Assembly: GCF_024170005.1 (NCBI RefSeq) | Contig: NZ_JALJXJ010000010.1 | Coordinates: 308,435 to 372,434, forward strand | DNA length: 64,000 nt | Reading direction: 5' to 3' | Origin: Azospirillum lipoferum | GTDB taxonomy: Bacteria > Pseudomonadota > Alphaproteobacteria > Azospirillales > Azospirillaceae | Part shown: positions 62,408-64,000 of the stretch, piece after piece | How positions within the stretch are numbered: position 1 is the first letter of the stretch | How the letters are laid out: every line of letters begins with the position of its first letter | The notes under the pieces: generated by a model | Told to the model about the DNA's origin: nothing | Database searches by the model: none | The model's input: the letters and a program-made list of their open reading frames with translations, nothing else | Program-made: the position numbers and the translations under genes

Positions 62408-63648
62408 ATCGTCTCCTGCACGCCGGTCAGCAACTCGTGGAAGGCCGCCATCAAATCGGGGTCGGGATCGCCTTCATGGCTGCGGCGGTAGAGCCGGCGG
62501 AACACCTCCTCCGGTTTCAGGGAAGCCAGATCGACCGGCGGCGCGTTGTCCGCCAGCGTCTCGCCGCTGCCGGTAAAGCGCACTCCGAGCTTCAGCAGCC
62601 GCACCGGCCGGCCGGCGAGCACCGCCTCCACCTCGTCGCGCAGGGCGGGCCGCGGCTCCGGCAGGGTGACCGTCACCTCCAGGAAGGGCCAGGCGTCGCG
62701 TGGCAGGGCGTTGTCCAACTGCAGCCGCTTCAGCCTGTCCAGCGCCGCTTCCGGGCTGGCTTCGCTGACCCGGTGGATCGTCACATGGCGCGGCACCCGC
62801 AGGACTTCATGCCCGACCAGTCGTCCGCCGGCGAACTCGGTCAGCACCACCTGATGGGGATAGGGCTCCTCGTCCAGCGCCAGCGGGATCGGAGAGCCGC
62901 TGTAACGCACCGCCTCGCGCCCGCCCACCGCCTGCGCCCGGTGCAGATGGCCCAGCGCCACATAAGCCGCATCCTCGGGGAAGATGTCGACCGGAAGGGC
63001 ATGCAGGTTGCCGCCCAGGATCTTACGCTCGCTCAACTCCGACACGGCACCGCCGCGCATATAGCAGTGTCCGGTCAGGATCAGCGCCTCGCCCCGTCCG
63101 CAGCGCTCGCGCCCGCCGGTCCAGGCCTGGGTATAGAGGCGCCGCACCCCCTCGATCAGCGGATCGACATCGTCCGCCTCCTCGACCGCCGGCAAATCCG
63201 ATGGCCGCAGATAAGGCATGGCGACACAGCGGGCGGCGATCGTCCCATCGGCATCGCGTAGCGGCACGATCAAGGGAGAGGGATCGAACATCCCCTCGGT
63301 GGAGGAGGGCAGGGTACCGATCACCCGCACCCCCATCTCCGTCATCAGCGGTGATGGTGCCTCCAACCGACTGGCACTGTCATGGTTGCCGGCCACCACC
63401 ACGATGTCGAGCCGGGGATGCAGCGCCTTCGCCCGTGCGACGAACCTGTAGAAGAGCGCCAAGGCCGGGATCGGCGGGTTCTGTCCGTCGAAGACGTCGC
63501 CGGCGATCACCAGCGCATCCACCCGATGCTCGCCGATGCGGTCGATCAGCCAATCGAGGAAGCAGGCATGCTCGGCATCGCGGGGGATGCCATGCAGCGT
63601 CTGGCCGAGGTGCCAGTCGGCGGTGTGGAGAAGACGGAAGCTCCGCAT
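62404..63648 (-). CDS. sbcD: Exonuclease subunit SbcD (Mre11-like nuclease)
   Basis: A 414-residue metallophosphoesterase, the nuclease partner of SbcC. The metal motifs are LHTADWHLGQTLHG, VDALVIAGDVFDGQNPP, VVVAGNHDSASRLEAPS and ALGHLHRAQAVGG. The C-terminal part is the SbcC-binding capping domain. Length matches the family. It is the first gene of the sbcDC pair and lies divergent from the rRNA operon promoter. Confidence 0.96.
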   Translation of the reverse strand: MRSFRLLHTADWHLGQTLHGIPRDAEHACFLDWLIDRIGEHRVDALVIAGDVFDGQNPPIPALALFYRFVARAKALHPRLDIVVVAGNHDSASRLEAPSPLMTEMGVRVIGTLPSSTEGMFDPSPLIVPLRDADGTIAARCVAMPYLRPSDLPAVEEADDVDPLIEGVRRLYTQAWTGGRERCGRGEALILTGHCYMRGGAVSELSERKILGGNLHALPVDIFPEDAAYVALGHLHRAQAVGGREAVRYSGSPIPLALDEEPYPHQVVLTEFAGGRLVGHEVLRVPRHVTIHRVSEASPEAALDRLKRLQLDNALPRDAWPFLEVTVTLPEPRPALRDEVEAVLAGRPVRLLKLGVRFTGSGETLADNAPPVDLASLKPEEVFRRLYRRSHEGDPDPDLMAAFHELLTGVQETM

Positions 63649-63740
63649 GGTCCTGTGCTCGCAACGAAACGGTGCGCCACTCTACGGACCGTGCCGTCGA
63701 CCCGGCTTACGAAAAAATGACGAGAGGACGAAAAAAGCTC

Positions 63741-63770
63741 TTGCGCGTTTTGGGGGAGGGCGCCTATAAC
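63741..63770 (+). promoter_or_regulatory. Candidate rRNA operon promoter
   Basis: TTGCGC (63741-63746) and TATAAC (63765-63770) are separated by 18 bases, preceded by an A-rich stretch (63731-63736) that could act as an upstream element. It is about 230 bp from the window end, a usual rRNA leader length. Confidence 0.6.
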
Positions 63771-63955
63771 CCGCTCCACCGACGGCGGGGCGCTGAACGA
63801 CAGTGCGGCGCCGGCGGAAAAACGGAAGAGAAAACAGCAACTTAGCAGTTTGGCTCTTCCGGCTTCGACCGAAATTCTCCGGTCACTCTGATCCGGTCCT
63901 CTGCGAAAAAAGGGGATGCGGAAGAGCGGCCGGTGCGGCGCGTCTCGGCGTTGCG

Positions 63956-63967
63956 GGCTCTTTGACA
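63956..63967 (+). promoter_or_regulatory. boxA-like antitermination site in the rRNA leader
   Basis: GGCTCTTTGACA is one or two mismatches from the bacterial rRNA boxA consensus TGCTCTTTAACA, bound by NusB-S10 in the transcript. Together with the upstream promoter it indicates an rRNA operon running to the right. Confidence 0.75.
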
Positions 63968-64000
63968 AGTTAATACCGTGTTGTGAGAAGGGATGCGCAG

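Larger units (their letters stand above)
63649..64000 (+). other. rRNA operon promoter and leader region
   Basis: No protein gene is seen between sbcD and the window end. The region holds an rRNA-type promoter (63741-63770) and an antitermination boxA-like site (63956-63967). The 16S rRNA gene is expected just outside the window, as the sequence ends in the leader. Confidence 0.7.

Noticed and set aside
58535..62491. A 1318-residue frame on the plus strand opposite sbcC
   Set aside because: It is the antisense shadow of a clear SbcC gene. The translation is rich in Pro, Arg, Leu and Gln with no domain, as expected from GC-rich DNA with strong third-position bias.

Overview
The window is GC-rich chromosomal DNA of an alphaproteobacterium. 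The best guess is an Azospirillum-like member of the Rhodospirillales, inferred from gene content and order: argS, SPOR protein, nagZ, scpAB and tatABC in a row, erpA divergent from dgt, class II DAHP synthase, OpgC and a FliL homologue. No species-level marker is present. The 16S rRNA gene probably starts just past the right edge, since the last 260 bp look like an rRNA promoter and leader.

Layout. 1-8.6 kb: end of an unidentified gene, class II DAHP synthase, AmpG permease, manganese catalase, a small exported protein, glutathione reductase, a FliL-family protein and a nicotinate phosphoribosyltransferase-like enzyme. 8.7-14.2 kb: a leftward nucleoside uptake and salvage operon (two permeases, cdd, purine nucleoside phosphorylase, deoC, deoA). 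14.4-20.4 kb: a [2Fe-2S] ferredoxin, an EamA exporter, then a TPP riboswitch followed by a four-gene branched-chain-type (LIV) ABC transporter with a permease-ATPase fusion. 20.5-27.6 kb: an exported Pro/Ala-tailed protein, a ClC-type chloride protein with CBS domains, envelope and lipoprotein genes, OpgC. 27.7-34.9 kb: an atypical ClpP, a glycosyltransferase, an RND efflux operon behind a palindromic operator, and a lone receiver protein. 35-41.4 kb: a FolB-like protein and FolK, a lipoprotein, a CoxG-like protein, cytochrome c and PepN.

41.5-43.2 kb is different in character: a ParD/ParE-type toxin-antitoxin pair, an AT-rich non-coding stretch with a large palindrome, a lower-GC lipoprotein gene and tRNA-Ser(UGA). 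It looks like a small acquired patch next to a tRNA. 43.3-57.3 kb is housekeeping: xthA, erpA, dgt, argS, SPOR protein, nagZ, a site-2 protease, scpA, scpB, tatABC, alaS. 57.4-63.6 kb: a cupin, a MoxR ATPase, and sbcD-sbcC on the minus strand.

The most interesting items are the thiamine-riboswitch-linked LIV-type transporter, whose second ATPase has lost the ABC signature; the ClpP homologue with Asn in place of the catalytic Asp; the FolB-like protein lacking the expected catalytic residues; the RND operon with a clear TetR-style operator but no neighbouring regulator; and the tRNA-linked AT-rich patch. No CRISPR array, insertion sequence or prophage was seen. All start sites and family assignments were read by eye; no database search was possible.
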